Shown piece by piece: positions 17,396-27,894 of a stretch of 64,000 nucleotides of DNA. Source of the stretch: an uncultured Clostridia bacterium (lineage in GTDB: Bacteria > Bacillota > Clostridia > Oscillospirales > Acutalibacteraceae); assembly GCA_947628665.1 (NCBI GenBank), contig CANRAU010000010.1:1-64000 (forward strand), read 5' to 3'. The position numbers were made by a program, and so were the translations under genes. The notes below the pieces were generated by a model, which worked only from the letters and a program-made list of their open reading frames with translations, searched no databases and was not told the DNA's origin. Positions within the stretch are counted from its first letter, which is position 1. Every line of letters begins with the position of its first letter.

Positions 17396-17764
17396 GTGAT
17401 TCAACAACAGACTTACCTCAAAGTAGCCGACAACACCGGCGCGAAGGAAATTATGTGCATTCGCGTTCTCGGCGGTTCCGGCAGAAGGTATGCAAATATC
17501 GGCGACGTGATCGTAGCTTCGGTCAAAAAGGCAGCACCCGGCGGCGTTGTCAAAAAGGGCGATGTGGTCAAGGCGGTCGTCGTGAGAACTGCCAGCGGCG
17601 TTCGCAGAGACGACGGTACGTATATCCGTTTCGATGAAAACGCGGCGGTACTGATCAAAGAAGACAAAAACCCCAGAGGCACCCGTATCTTTGGGCCGGT
17701 TGCAAGAGAGCTTCGCGACAAGGACTACATGAAGATCCTCTCTCTTGCTCCCGAAGTACTGTAA
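17396..17764 (+). CDS. rplN: 50S ribosomal protein L14
   Basis: The 122-residue protein begins [19 protein letters not shown] and includes [15 protein letters not shown]14 lies at the subunit interface. It uses a GTG start behind AAGGAGGC. Confidence 0.98.
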   Translation: MIQQQTYLKVADNTGAKEIMCIRVLGGSGRRYANIGDVIVASVKKAAPGGVVKKGDVVKAVVVRTASGVRRDDGTYIRFDENAAVLIKEDKNPRGTRIFGPVARELRDKDYMKILSLAPEVL

Positions 17765-17779
17765 CGGAGGTGCAGGAAG

Positions 17780-18097
17780 ATGAATAAAGTGCATGTAAAA
17801 ACCGGCGATACCGTCGAAGTTCTCAGCGGTAAAAACCGCGGCAAGCGCGGCAAGGTCATGCAGGTCGCACCCGCCGAGGGTAAAGTCATCGTAGAGGGCG
17901 TCAATATCGTAACCAAGCACGTCAAGCCCCGTAAAATGGGCGAAGCGGGCGGCCTTATCAAGGCGGAAAGCGCATTGTATGCCGATAAGGTTCAGCTTGT
18001 CTGCCCGAAGTGCGGCAAGGCGACGAGAGTCGGCCGCACGGGCGTCGGCAGAGACAAGAAACGCGTCTGCAAAAAATGCGGCGCACAGTTTGAATAA
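17780..18097 (+). CDS. rplX: 50S ribosomal protein L24
   Basis: The 105-residue protein has the KOW segment [19 protein letters not shown]. It also has a C-terminal CPKCGK...CKKCGA pair of cysteine knuckles that may bind zinc. L24 initiates 50S assembly. Confidence 0.97.
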   Translation: MNKVHVKTGDTVEVLSGKNRGKRGKVMQVAPAEGKVIVEGVNIVTKHVKPRKMGEAGGLIKAESALYADKVQLVCPKCGKATRVGRTGVGRDKKRVCKKCGAQFE

Positions 18098-18114
18098 GGG
18101 AGGGACATAACAGT

Positions 18115-18657
18115 ATGGCAGCAAGAATGAAAGAAAAATATCTGGCTGAGGTTGCTCCGGCGCTTCAGAAAAAATTCGGCTATAAAAGCGTTATGCAAAT
18201 CCCGAAACTCGAAAAGATCGTGGTCAACGTCGGCTGCGGCGAGGCGAGAGACAACTCCAAGGTCATTGAAGCCATCACCCGCGACCTTTCGCAGATCACC
18301 GGCCAAAAGCCCGTTCCCTGCAAGGCGAAGAAGTCCGTTGCGAACTTCAAGCTGCGCGAGGGCATGGTCATCGGCGCGAAGGTCACGCTGCGCGGCGACA
18401 GAATGTATGAGTTTTTAGACAGATTCTTCAATCTCGCGCTCCCGCGCGTCCGCGACTTCCGCGGCATCAACCCCAACTCCTTTGACGGCAGAGGCAACTA
18501 CTCCATGGGCGTTCGCGAACAGCTGATTTTCCCCGAGATCGATTACGATAAGATCGACGCGGTTCGCGGCATGGACATCTGCTTTGTAACCACAGCGAAC
18601 ACGGACGAAGAAGCCAGAGAGCTTTTGACGCTCATGGGCGCACCGTTTGCGAGATAA
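18115..18657 (+). CDS. rplE: 50S ribosomal protein L5
   Basis: The 180-residue protein includes [20 protein letters not shown] and [20 protein letters not shown], which are L5 signatures. L5 binds 5S rRNA and contacts the P-site tRNA. Confidence 0.98.
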   Translation: MAARMKEKYLAEVAPALQKKFGYKSVMQIPKLEKIVVNVGCGEARDNSKVIEAITRDLSQITGQKPVPCKAKKSVANFKLREGMVIGAKVTLRGDRMYEFLDRFFNLALPRVRDFRGINPNSFDGRGNYSMGVREQLIFPEIDYDKIDAVRGMDICFVTTANTDEEARELLTLMGAPFAR

Positions 18658-18669
18658 GGAGGGTTTACA

Positions 18670-18855
18670 GTGGCCAAAACATCTATGAAAGTCAAGCAGG
18701 CGAGACCTGCAAAGTATTCGACAAGAGCGTACAACAGATGTAAGATCTGCGGCCGGCCGCATGCTTATCTGCGCAAATACGGTGTTTGCCGTATCTGCTT
18801 CAGAGAACTGGCGCACAAGGGTGAAATTCCCGGCGTGAAGAAAGCAAGCTGGTAA
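18670..18855 (+). CDS. rpsZ: 30S ribosomal protein S14, zinc-binding type
   Basis: The 61-residue short form carries CKICGRPH and CRICF, the four-cysteine zinc site of type Z S14. Low-zinc alternatives lack this site. It uses GTG behind AAGGAGGG. Confidence 0.97.
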   Translation: MAKTSMKVKQARPAKYSTRAYNRCKICGRPHAYLRKYGVCRICFRELAHKGEIPGVKKASW

Positions 18856-18882
18856 GAGAGCAATTGCAAAGGAGGCAAAAGT

Positions 18883-19281
18883 ATGCAAATCACGGATTCC
18901 ATCGGTGATATGCTCACCCGGATTCGCAATGCGAGTTCCGCGAAGCATGACACGGTAAAGGTTCCTGCGTCCAACATGAAGAAAGCGATTGCTCAGATTC
19001 TTGTGGATGAGGGCTATATCAAGAGCTTTAAAGTGGAAGACGACGGGAAACAGGGCATTATGGAGATCACGCTGAAATACGGCGCGAACAAAGCCCCCGT
19101 TATCACCGGCTTGCGCAGAGTTTCCAAGCCGGGGCTTCGTATGTATACGAATTGCGAGGATATGCCGAAGGTCATGAGAGGCCTTGGCGTCGCAATTCTT
19201 TCCACATCCAAGGGCGTTATGACAGACAGAGAAGCGCGCAAAGCCAATGTCGGCGGCGAGGTTCTCGCATATATCTGGTAA
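18883..19281 (+). CDS. rpsH: 30S ribosomal protein S8
   Basis: The 132-residue protein starts [15 protein letters not shown] and ends with [14 protein letters not shown] and [10 protein letters not shown], diagnostic for S8. S8 nucleates the 30S platform. It is preceded by AAAGGAGGC. Confidence 0.98.
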   Translation: MQITDSIGDMLTRIRNASSAKHDTVKVPASNMKKAIAQILVDEGYIKSFKVEDDGKQGIMEITLKYGANKAPVITGLRRVSKPGLRMYTNCEDMPKVMRGLGVAILSTSKGVMTDREARKANVGGEVLAYIW

Positions 19282-19293
19282 GGAGGTTTCAGT

Positions 19294-19839
19294 ATGTCCA
19301 GAATTGGCAGACAGCCCATCGCTGTTCCCGCGGGCGTCAATGTGAAAATCGACGGCAGTACTGTTACCGTGAAAGGCCCGAAAGGCACGCTTACCGAAAC
19401 AGTACACCCCAATATGCAGGTCGCCGTGGAGGGCGCGGAGATCCGCGTGACCCGTCCCGATGACAGCAATCTCAACAAATCCCTGCACGGGCTTACCCGC
19501 ACGCTGATCCACAATATGGTCGTCGGCGTGACCGAAGGCTTCAAGAAGGAACTGGAAGTCAACGGCGTTGGCTACCGTGCGGCGAAGCAGGGCAAGGACC
19601 TGGTCATGAATATCGGCTATTCGCACCAGGTGACCGTGTCGGAGGTCGACGGCATCACCATTGATGTTCCCGCACCGAACAAAATCATCATTTCCGGTCC
19701 GAACAAACAGCAAGTCGGTCAGTTTGCAGCGGAAGTACGCGAAAAGCGTCCGCCGGAGCCTTATAAGGGCAAGGGTATCAAGTATGCCGACGAACACATC
19801 CGCCGCAAAGAGGGTAAAGCCGGCAAGGGCGGAAAGTAA
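19294..19839 (+). CDS. rplF: 50S ribosomal protein L6
   Basis: The 181-residue protein includes [14 protein letters not shown] and the C-terminal [21 protein letters not shown]6 supports the GTPase-associated region of the large subunit. Confidence 0.98.
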   Translation: MSRIGRQPIAVPAGVNVKIDGSTVTVKGPKGTLTETVHPNMQVAVEGAEIRVTRPDDSNLNKSLHGLTRTLIHNMVVGVTEGFKKELEVNGVGYRAAKQGKDLVMNIGYSHQVTVSEVDGITIDVPAPNKIIISGPNKQQVGQFAAEVREKRPPEPYKGKGIKYADEHIRRKEGKAGKGGK

Positions 19840-19854
19840 AAGGAGTGATATTCA

Positions 19855-20214
19855 ATGGTTAACAGACCTGACAGCAATAAGGCAAGACGCAAGCGCCATG
19901 CCAGAGTCCGCGCGAAAATTTCCGGCACCGCTGCGTGCCCCCGTCTTGATGTTTTCCGTTCACTCCAGCATATTTATGCACAGTTGATCGACGACGTTGC
20001 GGGTGTCACCCTGGTTGCGGCATCCACGACCGAGAAAGACTTTACAGAGTACGGCGGAAACAAAGCGGCTGCACGCGCAGTCGGCAAGCTGCTTGCAGAG
20101 AGAGCGGCCGAAAAGAACATCAAAGACGTAGTGTTCGACAGAGGCGGTTACGTGTATCACGGCCGCGTGGCAGAGCTCGCCGAGGGTGCCCGTGAGGGCG
20201 GCCTGAACTTCTAA
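19855..20214 (+). CDS. rplR: 50S ribosomal protein L18
   Basis: The 119-residue protein has an [12 protein letters not shown]-like basic start, [17 protein letters not shown] and [15 protein letters not shown]18 binds 5S rRNA with L5. Confidence 0.97.
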   Translation: MVNRPDSNKARRKRHARVRAKISGTAACPRLDVFRSLQHIYAQLIDDVAGVTLVAASTTEKDFTEYGGNKAAARAVGKLLAERAAEKNIKDVVFDRGGYVYHGRVAELAEGAREGGLNF

Positions 20215-20230
20215 GAAAGGAGAACTGAAA

Positions 20231-20734
20231 ATGGCTACAAGAATCGACACATCCACAATGGAACTCGAAGAGAGAGTCGTTGCGATCAATCGTGTCTCCA
20301 AAACCGTTAAGGGCGGCCGTATCATGAAATTCTCCGCTTTGGTAGTTGTAGGCAACGGAAACGGCATCGTGGGCTTCGGCCTCGGCAAATCGGGCGAAGT
20401 ACCGGACGCTATCCGCAAAGGCATCGAAAATGCAAAGAAGAACCTGATTCAGGTTGCGCTCAAGGGAACCACCATCCCGCATGAGATCACCGGCAAATAC
20501 GGCGCGGGCGTCGTGCTGATGAAGCCTGCCGCACCCGGTACAGGCGTTATCGCGGGCGGCCCGGTTCGTGCGGTCGTGGAAACGGTCGGCATCAAGGACA
20601 TCCGTTCCAAGGCGTTGCGTTCCAACAACCCCTGCAACGTCGTCCGTGCGACCATCGACGGGCTTTCGAGACTCCGCAATGCGGACGAGGTTGCCGCGAT
20701 CCGCGGCAAGTCCGAAAAAGAGATTTTAGATTAA
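20231..20734 (+). CDS. rpsE: 30S ribosomal protein S5
   Basis: The 167-residue protein has [19 protein letters not shown] and [18 protein letters not shown], the S5 double-stranded-RNA-binding signature. S5 affects decoding fidelity and mRNA entry. Confidence 0.98.
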   Translation: MATRIDTSTMELEERVVAINRVSKTVKGGRIMKFSALVVVGNGNGIVGFGLGKSGEVPDAIRKGIENAKKNLIQVALKGTTIPHEITGKYGAGVVLMKPAAPGTGVIAGGPVRAVVETVGIKDIRSKALRSNNPCNVVRATIDGLSRLRNADEVAAIRGKSEKEILD

Positions 20735-20746
20735 GGAGGGGCAGCA

Positions 20747-20926
20747 ATGGCAAACGTAGTTGTTACACTGAAAAAGAGCCTGATCGGCAGCAAACAGGAT
20801 CAGATTGCCACGGCCCATGCACTTGGTCTTCAAAAAATCGGGGATAAGGCTACCCAGCCCGACAACCCGCAAACACAGGGTAAGATTCGGAAGATTGCGC
20901 ATCTTATCGAGGTTACGAAAGCTTAA
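20747..20926 (+). CDS. rpmD: 50S ribosomal protein L30
   Basis: This short gene encodes 59 residues: a [11 protein letters not shown] start, then [10 protein letters not shown] and a RKIAHLIEV end, matching L30. It lies between rpsE and rplO as in nearly all spc operons and has GGAGGGG just upstream. Confidence 0.97.
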   Translation: MANVVVTLKKSLIGSKQDQIATAHALGLQKIGDKATQPDNPQTQGKIRKIAHLIEVTKA

Positions 20927-20939
20927 GGAGGTGCGAAGG

Positions 20940-21386
20940 ATGAAACTGCATGAACTTTCACCGGCGGCCGGCTCCAAAAAGAGCGTAAAGCGCATCGGCA
21001 GAGGCGCGGCGTCGGGTCAGGGCAAAACCGCAGGCAAGGGGCATAAGGGTCAAAAAGCCCGTGCGGGCAGAGGTATGCGCGCCGGATTTGAAGGCGGCCA
21101 GATGCCCTTGCAAAGACGCGTTCCCAAGCGTGGCTTCAACAACATTTTCGCGAAAGAGATCGCAACCGTGAACGTCGCCGCTTTGGATAAGGCTTTTGAG
21201 GACGGCGCTACCGTAACGGTAGACGCATTGCTTGAAAAGGGTCTTATCAAAAAGGCGCTGGACGGCGTTAAGGTATTAGGCAACGGCGAAATCAACAAAA
21301 AGCTGACTGTTCAGGTAAATAGCTTTTCCGATTCGGCGAAGCAGAAAATCGAAGCAGCCGGTGGGAAGGCTGAGGTGGTCGCATAA
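20940..21386 (+). CDS. rplO: 50S ribosomal protein L15
   Basis: The 148-residue protein begins [20 protein letters not shown] and has the Gly/Lys-rich [16 protein letters not shown] stretch of L15. The ATG at 20940 follows AAGGAGG. Its stop overlaps the secY start by one base. Confidence 0.98.
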   Translation: MKLHELSPAAGSKKSVKRIGRGAASGQGKTAGKGHKGQKARAGRGMRAGFEGGQMPLQRRVPKRGFNNIFAKEIATVNVAALDKAFEDGATVTVDALLEKGLIKKALDGVKVLGNGEINKKLTVQVNSFSDSAKQKIEAAGGKAEVVA

Positions 21387-22717
21387 TGTTCCGAACGCTT
21401 GTTAACGCTTGGAAAATTGCGGACATCCGCAAAAAGCTGCTGTATACGGCTTTGATCATTTTGATTTTCCGTATCGGCGCGGCGCTTCCCGTTCCCTTCG
21501 TGAATATTTCCGAGGGACTGATCACCGACGCGAATGCCAATAACTTTATGACGTATCTGAGCATGATGACCGGCGATGCGTTTAACTACGGTACGCTGTT
21601 CGCCATGTCCATTACGCCGTATATCAACGCGTCCATCATCCTGCAGCTGCTCACCGTGGCCATTCCGGCCTTGGAGCGCCTTGCCAAAGAGGGCGAGGAG
21701 GGGCAGAAGAAGATCTCGGAGATCACCCGTTATCTTGCCGTCGGCCTTGCGCTTCTGCAAAGCACCGCGTATTATTTCTACATCCGTTCGCAGAACTATT
21801 TGGCTCTGGACGCCAACGGTGCGAAATATACCGGCTTCGCGGCGGTATTTCAGGCAATCGTTATTATTCTCTGCTATACGGCGGGCGCATCCTTGATCAT
21901 GTGGCTCGGCGAGCAGATCAATGACAAGGGCATCGGCAACGGGATCTCGATCATCCTGTTCGCAGGTATCGTCTCGCGCATGCCCACGACGCTTTACAAT
22001 CTCTATCGGTATATCGACAGAGGCGGCGCGTACTTCGCGCTCATCCCGATTGCCTTTGTCTCCATGATTTTGATGATCGCGTATATCGTTTGGATGGATA
22101 ACGCCGAACGGCGTATCCCCGTGCAGTATGCGAAGCGCGTGGTCGGCCGTAAAATGTACGGCGGTCAGAATACGCACATCCCGATCAAGGTCAATATGTG
22201 CGGCGTTCTGCCGATCATTTTCGCGTCGTCCATTCTTTCGCTTCCGCCCACGATCCAGATGTTCGTAACGCTCGACCCGGAGAACAGCAAGGCCGACGCC
22301 TTCTGGCAGGGCTTCTTCAACGTGTTCAGCACCGATCACTGGGCGTATGCGCTGATCTATTTCGTACTGATCATTTTCTTCGCGTATTTCTATGCGACGA
22401 TCCAGTACAACCCCATTGAAATGGCCAACAACATCCGCAGAAACAGTGGCGCGATCCCGGGAATTCGTCCGGGCAAGCCCACGTCGGATTACATCTTCAA
22501 GATTTTGAACAGAATCACGTTGCTCGGCGCTCTGCTGATCTCGGTCATCGCCCTGTTCCCGATCCTGTTCTCGCAAATCACCGCGCTGTTTGACAAGCAG
22601 GTCAACCTGAGCCTCGGCGGTACGTCCATTATCATTATGGTCGGCGTCGCGCTGGAGACCGTGAAACAGCTCGAGAGCCAGATGATGATGCGCCATTACA
22701 AAGGCTTCCTGGATTAA
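21386..22717 (+). CDS. secY: Protein translocase subunit SecY
   Basis: The 443-residue polytopic membrane protein has the ten-helix SecY pattern. It includes FRIGAALPVPFV, the MSITPYINASIILQLL segment, and NPIEMANNIRRNSGAIPGIR. It forms the export channel in the cytoplasmic membrane. Translation is coupled to rplO by a TAATG overlap. Confidence 0.98.
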   Translation: MFRTLVNAWKIADIRKKLLYTALIILIFRIGAALPVPFVNISEGLITDANANNFMTYLSMMTGDAFNYGTLFAMSITPYINASIILQLLTVAIPALERLAKEGEEGQKKISEITRYLAVGLALLQSTAYYFYIRSQNYLALDANGAKYTGFAAVFQAIVIILCYTAGASLIMWLGEQINDKGIGNGISIILFAGIVSRMPTTLYNLYRYIDRGGAYFALIPIAFVSMILMIAYIVWMDNAERRIPVQYAKRVVGRKMYGGQNTHIPIKVNMCGVLPIIFASSILSLPPTIQMFVTLDPENSKADAFWQGFFNVFSTDHWAYALIYFVLIIFFAYFYATIQYNPIEMANNIRRNSGAIPGIRPGKPTSDYIFKILNRITLLGALLISVIALFPILFSQITALFDKQVNLSLGGTSIIIMVGVALETVKQLESQMMMRHYKGFLD

Positions 22718-22733
22718 TAAAAGGAGGAAACGT

Positions 22734-23366
22734 ATGAACCTGATTCTGCTCGGCGCGCCGGGCGCGGGAAAAGGCACGCAGGCCGAAAAGATCTGCGAAA
22801 AGCTCTCTATCCCCGCGATCTCCACAGGCAATATGCTTCGTGAGGCCATGGCGAACGGAACCGAAATGGGGCTTCAAGCGAAATCCTTTATCGACGCCGG
22901 CAAGCTCGTCCCCGACGAAGTGGTGATCGGCATCATTCGGGAGCGGCTCACAGCAGAGGATTGCCGAAACGGCTTCATCCTCGACGGCTTTCCGAGAACC
23001 ATTCCGCAGGCGGAAGCGCTCGACAACATGGGCGTGCGCATAGACAAGGTCATCGATATTGAAGTACCGGATGAAAAAATCGCGGCCAGACTTTCGGGCA
23101 GACGCGTATGCCTGAAATGCGGCGCGACCTATCATACCGAATACAAAAAGCCGAAGACCGAAGGTGTCTGCGACGTCTGCGGCGACGAACTCGTCCAACG
23201 AAAGGACGATATGCCCGAAACGGTGCTCGACCGTCTCAAAACGTATCATGAGCAGACCGAGCCCTTGAAGGGCTACTACGAGAAGAAAGGCATTCTTCGC
23301 GTGGTGGAGGGTCAGGAGGACGTGGCGGATACCACGGCGCTGACCTTTAAGGCTTTGGAGGATTAG
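22734..23366 (+). CDS. adk: Adenylate kinase
   Basis: The 210-residue enzyme has the P-loop GAPGAGKGTQAEKI and the DGFPRTIPQAEAL segment. Its LID holds CLKCG and CDVCG, a four-cysteine zinc site typical of Gram-positive Adk. It interconverts AMP + ATP and 2 ADP. It lies 16 bp after secY. Confidence 0.98.
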   Translation: MNLILLGAPGAGKGTQAEKICEKLSIPAISTGNMLREAMANGTEMGLQAKSFIDAGKLVPDEVVIGIIRERLTAEDCRNGFILDGFPRTIPQAEALDNMGVRIDKVIDIEVPDEKIAARLSGRRVCLKCGATYHTEYKKPKTEGVCDVCGDELVQRKDDMPETVLDRLKTYHEQTEPLKGYYEKKGILRVVEGQEDVADTTALTFKALED

Positions 23367-23367
23367 C

Positions 23368-24120
23368 ATGATCGTGCTGAGAACTGCCAGAGAGATCGAG
23401 CTGATCCGAAAGGCTTGTATTCTGTCGGCAGAGGCATTACAGTTGGCGGGGGAAGCGGTCAAACCGGGCGTCACCACCTATGAGATCGATCAAATCGCTT
23501 ACGATTATATTAAGAAGCACGGTGGCGAACCGAACTTCCTGCATTTGTATGGCTTCCCCGCCACAGCATGTATTTCCATAAATGACGAGGTCATTCACGG
23601 AATCCCGAGCAAAAAGCGCGTCATCCGAGAGGGTGACATAGTCAGCATCGACCTTGGCGCCAAGGTCGACGGCTATAACGGCGACAACGCTGCTACTTTC
23701 GCGGCCGGCACAATCAGTGCGGCGGCGAAGCGGCTGTGCGACACGACCCGCGAGAGCCTGTATAAAGGCATCGAGCAGGCGATCGCAGGCGGCAGGATCG
23801 GCGATATAGCCTCTGCGGTACAGCGCTATTGCGAGGAACGCGGGTACGGCGTAGTGCGTGAGTATACCGGGCACGGCGTCGGCGCCAAGCTCCATGAAGA
23901 CCCCAGCGTACCGAATTTCGGCACACCGGGACGCGGTGTGCGCCTGTTGCCGGGCATGGTGATTGCCATTGAGCCCATGATTACCGCGGGCGACAAGGCG
24001 ATCCGACAGTTGTCCGACGGTTGGACCGTAAAAACCAAAGACGGCAGTTTGGCCGCACATTTTGAGCATACCGTTGCCATTACCGCGCAAGGGCCTCAGA
24101 TCCTGACACAGTTGGGGTAG
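23368..24120 (+). CDS. map: Methionine aminopeptidase, type I
   Basis: The 250-residue protein has the metal ligands of the pita-bread fold in order: VSIDLGAKVDGYNGDNA, GHGVG, and later IEPMITAG and HFEHTVAI. It removes initiator Met from nascent chains. It starts one base after the adk stop and is likely coupled. Confidence 0.97.
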   Translation: MIVLRTAREIELIRKACILSAEALQLAGEAVKPGVTTYEIDQIAYDYIKKHGGEPNFLHLYGFPATACISINDEVIHGIPSKKRVIREGDIVSIDLGAKVDGYNGDNAATFAAGTISAAAKRLCDTTRESLYKGIEQAIAGGRIGDIASAVQRYCEERGYGVVREYTGHGVGAKLHEDPSVPNFGTPGRGVRLLPGMVIAIEPMITAGDKAIRQLSDGWTVKTKDGSLAAHFEHTVAITAQGPQILTQLG

Positions 24121-24128
24121 GAGAGAGC

Positions 24129-24371
24129 ATGGAATGGGAAACGGGCGCAGTCGTGGTCAGCACACGCGGCCGCGACCAAGGCAGGAAAATGTGTGTGGTC
24201 GGCAAAAAACAGGGGTATGTACTCGTGTGCGACGGAAAGGAACGCCCTTTGGAGCGTCCGAAGCGTAAGAACCCCAAGCATCTCGAGCATACCGCCCTAC
24301 AGCTCAGCGCCGCGCAAATGCGGTCAAACCGGGCAGTCAAGCAAGCGTTAAAGGGAAATCCGGAGGCTTAA
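24129..24371 (+). CDS. KOW-domain RNA-binding protein (L14e-like)
   Basis: The 80-residue basic protein starts with a KOW-like segment ([20 protein letters not shown]) followed by an [14 protein letters not shown] stretch. Such proteins sit between map and infA in many Clostridia and resemble eukaryotic/archaeal L14e. A ribosome-associated role is inferred. No experiment-based function is known to me. Confidence 0.8.
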   Translation: MEWETGAVVVSTRGRDQGRKMCVVGKKQGYVLVCDGKERPLERPKRKNPKHLEHTALQLSAAQMRSNRAVKQALKGNPEA

Positions 24372-24375
24372 ACGT

Positions 24376-24594
24376 ATGTCAAAACAGGACATGATTGAAA
24401 TTGAAGGTACGGTCGTTGAAGCGCTGCCGAACGCACAGTTTCAGGTAGAGCTTGAAAACGGTCACCAAATTTTAGCCCATATTTCCGGCAAGCTGCGTAT
24501 GAATTTCATCCGCATTCTGCCGGGCGACAAAGTGACGGTCGAAATGTCGCCATATGACCTCACGCGCGGGCGGATTACATGGCGTTCCAAATAA
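24376..24594 (+). CDS. infA: Translation initiation factor IF-1
   Basis: The 72-residue OB-fold protein has the hallmark [20 protein letters not shown] and GRITWR end. It binds the 30S A site during initiation. It follows the KOW gene by four bases. Confidence 0.98.
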   Translation: MSKQDMIEIEGTVVEALPNAQFQVELENGHQILAHISGKLRMNFIRILPGDKVTVEMSPYDLTRGRITWRSK

Positions 24595-24634
24595 CAAGAT
24601 TCGTTCCTCGATTCTTAATGAAGGAGGTATTCCA

Positions 24635-24748
24635 ATGAAAGTCAGACCTTCTGTCAAAAAAATTTGCGAAAAGTGCAAAATCATCAAACGCAAGGGAAAA
24701 GTCATGGTGATTTGTGAAAATCCCAAGCACAAACAGCGTCAGGGCTGA
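24635..24748 (+). CDS. rpmJ: 50S ribosomal protein L36
   Basis: The 37-residue protein [14 protein letters not shown]... contains the zinc ligands Cys-X2-Cys, Cys and His of type C+ L36. The ATG follows GAAGGAGGT. Longer in-frame starts reach back into infA and have no ribosome site. Confidence 0.97.
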   Translation: MKVRPSVKKICEKCKIIKRKGKVMVICENPKHKQRQG

Positions 24749-24764
24749 GAACCTGCGCCTTATC

Positions 24765-24793
24765 GTTGTTAAAGATCTAAACAACGATACCAT
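24765..24793 (+). other. Hairpin in the rpmJ-rpsM gap
   Basis: ATCGTTGTT pairs with AACAACGAT across a ten-base loop. It is the only clear structure in the 161 bp between rpmJ and rpsM, the longest gap inside the ribosomal operon. No U-tract follows, so a pause, processing or r-protein site is as likely as a terminator. Confidence 0.5.
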
Positions 24794-24909
24794 GCGTTTC
24801 GCATTTTTCGGGTAAACAAGGGAAAACGAAGCGAAAGCGGCGTTTCACCCGCGTTTACAAAGCGCTCAAGGATAGAAATTACCGTATCAAAGTGGAGGTG
24901 CTAAAAGCT

Positions 24910-25278
24910 ATGGCACGTATTTCAGGTGTTGATTTACCGAGAGACAAGAGAGTCGAAATCGGCCTCACGTATATCTACGGTATCGGCAGAAAAACGGCAA
25001 GCGACATCATCGCAGCAACCGGCGTCAATCCCGACACTCGCGTAAAGGATCTGACCGAAGAGGACGTTGCGAAGCTTCGTGAATACATCGAGCATAACGT
25101 CAAGGTCGAGGGCGACCTGCGCCGTGACGTGGCATTCGATATCAAAAGACTGATCGAGATCGGCAGCTATCGCGGGTCTCGTCACCGCAAGGGTCTCCCC
25201 GTTCGCGGACAGACTTCCAAAAACAACGCGCGTACCCGCAAAGGTCCGAAAAAGACCATCGCGAACAAGAAGAAATAA
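24910..25278 (+). CDS. rpsM: 30S ribosomal protein S13
   Basis: The 122-residue protein starts [20 protein letters not shown] and ends with the basic [16 protein letters not shown] tail. S13 bridges the head to the 50S. The ATG at 24910 is chosen for the family start; GGAGGTG lies 11 bases ahead. Confidence 0.97.
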   Translation: MARISGVDLPRDKRVEIGLTYIYGIGRKTASDIIAATGVNPDTRVKDLTEEDVAKLREYIEHNVKVEGDLRRDVAFDIKRLIEIGSYRGSRHRKGLPVRGQTSKNNARTRKGPKKTIANKKK

Positions 25279-25293
25279 GGGAGGGTATGTTAA

Positions 25294-25692
25294 ATGGCTA
25301 CCGCCAAAAGAGGTGCGGCGACCCGTCGTCGCCGTGAACGCAAAAACATTGAAAAAGGTGCAGCGCATATTCAATCCACCTTCAATAACACGATCGTCAC
25401 CATCACCGACGTGCAGGGCAACGCGGTTTCGTGGGCGAGCGCGGGCGAAATGGGCTTCCGTGGCTCCAAAAAATCCACGCCCTTTGCCGCGCAGACCGCT
25501 GCCGAGACTGCGGCGAAGATCGCCATTGACCACGGCATGAAAACCGTGGAAGTCTATGTCAAGGGCCCCGGTTCAGGCCGTGAAGCCGCGATCCGCGCTT
25601 TGCAGACCGCAGGCTTGGAAGTAACCATGATTAAAGACGTTACCCCGATCCCGCACAACGGCTGCCGTCCGCCCAAGAGAAGAAGAGTATAA
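25294..25692 (+). CDS. rpsK: 30S ribosomal protein S11
   Basis: The 132-residue protein has [16 protein letters not shown] and the C-terminal [18 protein letters not shown], both S11 signatures. S11 lies on the platform near the E site. Confidence 0.98.
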   Translation: MATAKRGAATRRRRERKNIEKGAAHIQSTFNNTIVTITDVQGNAVSWASAGEMGFRGSKKSTPFAAQTAAETAAKIAIDHGMKTVEVYVKGPGSGREAAIRALQTAGLEVTMIKDVTPIPHNGCRPPKRRRV

Positions 25693-25712
25693 GGTTTTTG
25701 GAGGTGTAATTT

Positions 25713-26339
25713 ATGGCAAGATATACAGGTGCGGTTTGCAAGCTTTGCCGCCGTGAAGGCAAAAAGCTCTTTTTGAAGGGTGAACGCTGCTATACCGGCA
25801 AATGCTCCGTTGACCGCCGCAGCTATGCGCCCGGACAGCACGGTCAGGGTCGCAAGAAAACTTCCGAATACGGCATGCAGCTTCGCGCGAAGCAGCAGGC
25901 TCGCCGTTATTACGGCATTCAGGAAGGGCAGTTCCACAAATATTTCCTGATGGCGGAGCGCCGTCAGGGCATCACCGGTGAAAACCTGCTGCGGATCTGC
26001 GAAAGCCGACTGGACAATGTTGCGTATCTGCTCGGCTGGGCTTCTTCCAGAGCGGAAGCAAGACAGCTTACCACGCATGGGCATTATCTCGTCAACGGCA
26101 AAAAGGTCAATGTCCCGTCTTACCTTTTGAAAGCGGGCGACGTCGTCTCCGTAAAGGATAAGAGCCGCGACAGCGATAAGCTCAAGGCCGTGATCGAAGC
26201 GAACGGCTCTCGTCCCGTTCCCGAATGGCTGGATAAGAATGCGGAAGACTTGACCGCGAAGGTCGTCAAGCTGCCTGACAGAGAGCAGATTGAAGTTCCT
26301 GTTGAAGAACATCTTATCGTCGAGTTCTATTCCAAATAA
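25713..26339 (+). CDS. rpsD: 30S ribosomal protein S4
   Basis: The 208-residue protein has [15 protein letters not shown] with a Cys cluster (also [14 protein letters not shown]), probably a zinc site. An S4 RNA-binding domain follows ([20 protein letters not shown]). S4 nucleates 30S assembly and can act as a translational repressor of alpha operons. Confidence 0.98.
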   Translation: MARYTGAVCKLCRREGKKLFLKGERCYTGKCSVDRRSYAPGQHGQGRKKTSEYGMQLRAKQQARRYYGIQEGQFHKYFLMAERRQGITGENLLRICESRLDNVAYLLGWASSRAEARQLTTHGHYLVNGKKVNVPSYLLKAGDVVSVKDKSRDSDKLKAVIEANGSRPVPEWLDKNAEDLTAKVVKLPDREQIEVPVEEHLIVEFYSK

Positions 26340-26382
26340 TCGAAACGTGCTCGTGATTTTCAAGTACGAATATATGCTATTT

Positions 26383-26401
26383 TTCGGGCATTTTGCCCGA
26401 A
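26383..26401 (+). other. Hairpin upstream of rpoA
   Basis: TTCGGGC pairs perfectly with GCCCGAA across a five-base loop, 23 bp before the rpoA start and just ahead of its ribosome site. There is no U-tract. It may tune rpoA translation or protect a processed end. Confidence 0.45.
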
Positions 26402-26423
26402 TCCCACGATAGGAGGGTTTTGC

Positions 26424-27374
26424 ATGATAGGAATTGATAAACCCAGCATTGAAGCATTCGATTTATCTGCGGACGGCACATACGGTAAATTTACCATGGA
26501 ACCGCTGGAAAGAGGTTACGGCACAACGCTCGGCAACTCTCTGCGGCGCGTATTGCTGTCGTCCCTGCCGGGTTATGCAATCACCTCGGTAAAAATTGAC
26601 GGCGTTTTGCATGAGTTCTCGACAGTTCCGGGCGTAAAAGAGGACGTTACGGAAATCGTTTTGAACCTGAAAGGCGTCATCCTGAAAATTCAGGGCGACG
26701 GTCCCAAAACGCTGTATGTGGAAGCAAGCGGCAAATGCGAAGTGACCGCAGGCGACATCAAAACCGATTCCGAGGTTGAAATTCTCAATCCCGACCATTT
26801 GATCGCAACGCTGTCCGAGGACGCGACGCTCAGCATGGAGCTGACCGCCGACCGCGGCAGAGGCTATGTTTCTGCGGAACGCAATAAGCAGATGATGCAG
26901 CCTGCTATCGGCGTTATTGCGATTGACTCGATCTACACACCCGTGTTAAAGGTGAATTACACGGTGGAAAACACCCGTGTAGGGCAGATCACCGACTACG
27001 ACAAGCTTACCCTGGAGATTTGGACGAACGGCACCATTTCCGCGAAGGAAGCGGTTTCGCTCGGCGCCAAGATCCTCACTGAGCACCTCAACCTCTTTGT
27101 CGATCTCTCCGAAGAGGCCGGCAATACGGAGGTCATGGTCGTGAAAGACGACAACGGGAAAGAAAAAGCACTCGAGATGACCATTGAGGAGCTTGACCTG
27201 TCTGTTCGTTCCTTTAACTGCCTGAAGAGAGCAGGCATCAACACGGTGGAAGATTTGATCAGCAAGTCCGAAGAAGATATGATGAAGGTGCGCAACCTTG
27301 GCAGAAAATCTCTGGAAGAGGTCATCGCCAAGCTTGAGTCCCTGAATTTCACTCTCCGTAAGGAAGATGAGTAA
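26424..27374 (+). CDS. rpoA: RNA polymerase subunit alpha
   Basis: The 316-residue protein has the assembly domain motif [20 protein letters not shown]. The C-terminal domain contains [20 protein letters not shown] and [12 protein letters not shown], which contact UP-element DNA and activators. It is the standard penultimate gene of the alpha operon. Confidence 0.98.
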   Translation: MIGIDKPSIEAFDLSADGTYGKFTMEPLERGYGTTLGNSLRRVLLSSLPGYAITSVKIDGVLHEFSTVPGVKEDVTEIVLNLKGVILKIQGDGPKTLYVEASGKCEVTAGDIKTDSEVEILNPDHLIATLSEDATLSMELTADRGRGYVSAERNKQMMQPAIGVIAIDSIYTPVLKVNYTVENTRVGQITDYDKLTLEIWTNGTISAKEAVSLGAKILTEHLNLFVDLSEEAGNTEVMVVKDDNGKEKALEMTIEELDLSVRSFNCLKRAGINTVEDLISKSEEDMMKVRNLGRKSLEEVIAKLESLNFTLRKEDE

Positions 27375-27389
27375 GAAGGAGTGATTTAG

Positions 27390-27749
27390 ATGCCCGGAAC
27401 CAGAAAGCTCGGCAGAGCCACGGATCACCGCAAGGCGATGCTCAGAGGCATGGTTACGTATCTGCTGGAAAACGGCAAGGTAGAAACCACCGTTACCAGA
27501 GCGAAAGAAGTTCGCTCCATGGCAGAGAAAATGATTACCATTGCAAAGGATAACACCCTGCAGGCAAAGCGTCAGGCATTTGCGTATGTTACCAAGGATG
27601 CGGTCGTCAAAAAGCTGTTTGATGAGATCGCGCCGAAATATAAGGATGTCAACGGCGGTTATACCCGCATCATCAAAACAGGCACGCGCAGAGGCGATGC
27701 GGCGGAAATGTGCATCATTGAGCTTGCAGAGCCGAAAGCGGCGGAGTGA
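27390..27749 (+). CDS. rplQ: 50S ribosomal protein L17
   Basis: The 119-residue protein has [17 protein letters not shown] and ends with [18 protein letters not shown], typical of L17. It is the last gene of the ribosomal block and is followed by a strong terminator. Confidence 0.98.
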   Translation: MPGTRKLGRATDHRKAMLRGMVTYLLENGKVETTVTRAKEVRSMAEKMITIAKDNTLQAKRQAFAYVTKDAVVKKLFDEIAPKYKDVNGGYTRIIKTGTRRGDAAEMCIIELAEPKAAE

Positions 27750-27769
27750 TCCGCTCCAACGAAAAGAAG

Positions 27770-27807
27770 CCCCGCACAGGAGGAAAACTTCTGTGCGGGA
27801 TTTTTAT
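27770..27807 (+). terminator. Intrinsic terminator of the ribosomal superoperon
   Basis: CCCGCACAG (27771-27779) pairs with CTGTGCGGG (27791-27799) and is followed by ATTTTTATTT. The U-rich tract and perfect stem make this a confident call. Confidence 0.9.
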
Positions 27808-27894
27808 TTGTGCGAAACGCCGGCGCTTCGTCCCGTCTTTTTCCGGAATTTTTGCCATATACTGGTAAAAACGGCAAACAGGGGAGGAGTATGG

